From NCBI RefSeq assembly GCF_013839515.1, contig NZ_JACDNQ010000016.1, forward strand, positions 1 to 64,000: a stretch of 64,000 nucleotides of DNA, given 5' to 3'. Every line of letters starts with the position of its first letter. Positions within the stretch are counted from its first letter, which is position 1. A model generated the notes under the pieces. That model was not told the origin of the DNA and did no database searches. It was given only the letters and a program-made list of their open reading frames with translations. The position numbers and the translations under genes are program-made. Source of the stretch: Natronomonas salinimetallica (GTDB lineage: Archaea > Halobacteriota > Halobacteria > Halobacteriales > Haloarculaceae). Positions 63,435-64,000 of the stretch are shown here, in pieces.

Positions 63435-64000
63435 ATGATCGACAATCTGCTTGGCGGTGGCGACGACGATTCCGACGAGAGCGGCACGGACGACATGGAC
63501 GGTGGGTTGTTCGACGGTGATGGGGGTGGCGGCGGCATGATGGACGACGGCGACGGGATGGACGACGGCGATATGATGGGCGGCGGTGCGATGGACGGCG
63601 GCGGCGATCTGATGGGCGACGGCGACGACGTGATGGGCGACGGTGAAATGGGATTCGACGGTATGGACGACGGCGGGGGGTCGACCTCCGCGGAGGTCGA
63701 CAACCGCATCGACGAACTCGAAAACGAGGTCGCCTCGCTGTCGTCGACGGTCAACACGGTCAAAAGCGAAAACGAACAAATAAGCGAGTCCGTCGGCGAC
63801 GTCGAGGAGAACGTCCGAAAGCTGCTCGAAGTCTACGAGATGGTGACCCGCGGCGTGAACCCGTTCGTGGACGAAAGCGAGATGGGGGACGCCTTCGGCG
63901 GTGGCGGCGGCGCGGGAGAGGGTGGCTCGATGGGGCTCTTCGGTGGCGACGACGAGGAGGAGACGGCGGACGTCGACGCGTCCGTGGCCGACGCGGATGC
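63435..64000 (+). CDS. arlCE: Archaellum accessory protein, FlaC/FlaE type, partial
   Basis: The visible 188 residues start MIDNLLGGGDDDSDE with a Gly/Asp/Met-rich acidic stretch, followed by a coiled coil (DNRIDELENEVASLSSTVN and SENEQISESVGDVEENVRKLL) and the diagnostic VYEMVTRGVNPFVDE. This is the FlaC/E region of archaellum (flagellar) accessory proteins, which form the cytosolic ring and link chemotaxis signals to the motor. It is cut off by the end of the window, so a fused FlaD part may follow. Confidence 0.85.
   Translation, partial: MIDNLLGGGDDDSDESGTDDMDGGLFDGDGGGGGMMDDGDGMDDGDMMGGGAMDGGGDLMGDGDDVMGDGEMGFDGMDDGGGSTSAEVDNRIDELENEVASLSSTVNTVKSENEQISESVGDVEENVRKLLEVYEMVTRGVNPFVDESEMGDAFGGGGGAGEGGSMGLFGGDDEEETADVDASVADAD

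Overview
The window is chromosomal DNA of a halophilic archaeon (class Halobacteria). The evidence is the high G+C, the strongly acidic proteins, GTG starts, TATA boxes 25-30 bases before leaderless start codons, and archaeal genes: MptA-type GTP cyclohydrolase, KEOPS Pcc1, RNA polymerase subunit P, L37Ae, Pth2, TruD, MBF1, HerA- and KaiC-like ATPases, archaetidyl-lipid synthases and an archaellum protein. I cannot name the genus.

Layout. 0-9 kb: a flavin-type small protein, a DUF418 membrane protein, a histidine kinase, an NmrA-like protein, a HerA-like ATPase and a KaiC-like ATPase with acidic repeats, then NAD kinase. 9-16 kb: mptA, a thioredoxin/DUF255 protein, secF-secD, a copper lipoprotein, archaetidylserine synthase and initiator tRNA-Met. 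16-20 kb: a lipid-linked sugar group (GtrA, GT2, DUF2298). 19.6-26.7 kb: an informational cluster read leftward (pth2, truD, DUF2103, rpl37ae, rpoP, pcc1) with an Old Yellow Enzyme placed between truD and pth2, then a GT81-like glycosyltransferase, an SDR protein and a small conserved protein. 26.7-35.8 kb: an eight-gene type IV pilus-like locus with PilB/TadA-type ATPase, PilC/TadC-type membrane platform and six accessory or exported proteins. 35.8-45.9 kb: two flavin reductase-like proteins, an MFS carrier, an AEC carrier, the biotin ECF transporter bioY-bioM-bioN, and a membrane-bound HdrD-like iron-sulfur protein. 45.9-54.2 kb: the complete branched-chain amino-acid locus leuA, ilvB, ilvN, ilvC, small orf, leuC, leuD, leuB. 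54-61 kb: OsmC, a metallo-hydrolase, GNAT, FAH, a CopD-like membrane protein, mobA, hisC, an AK6-type kinase and a second CDP-alcohol transferase. 61-64 kb: MBF1, a membrane protein, a CxxC protein, and the start of an archaellum gene (FlaC/E type) that runs off the window.

The points most worth attention are these. (1) A frameshift near the start of leuA separates the promoter and natural start codon from the catalytic region. (2) The ilv operon is preceded by a leaderless 25-codon ORF rich in Val/Leu/Ile codons, whose end lies in a strong hairpin with alternative pairings, resembling an attenuator, a mechanism not established in archaea. (3) The L37Ae gene has lost all four zinc-binding cysteines. 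(4) Many short tandem-repeat arrays (21-54 bp units) occur, and several abut TATA boxes. (5) A biotin-repressor-like operator overlaps the bioY promoter. No CRISPR array, insertion sequence, prophage or defence island was seen.
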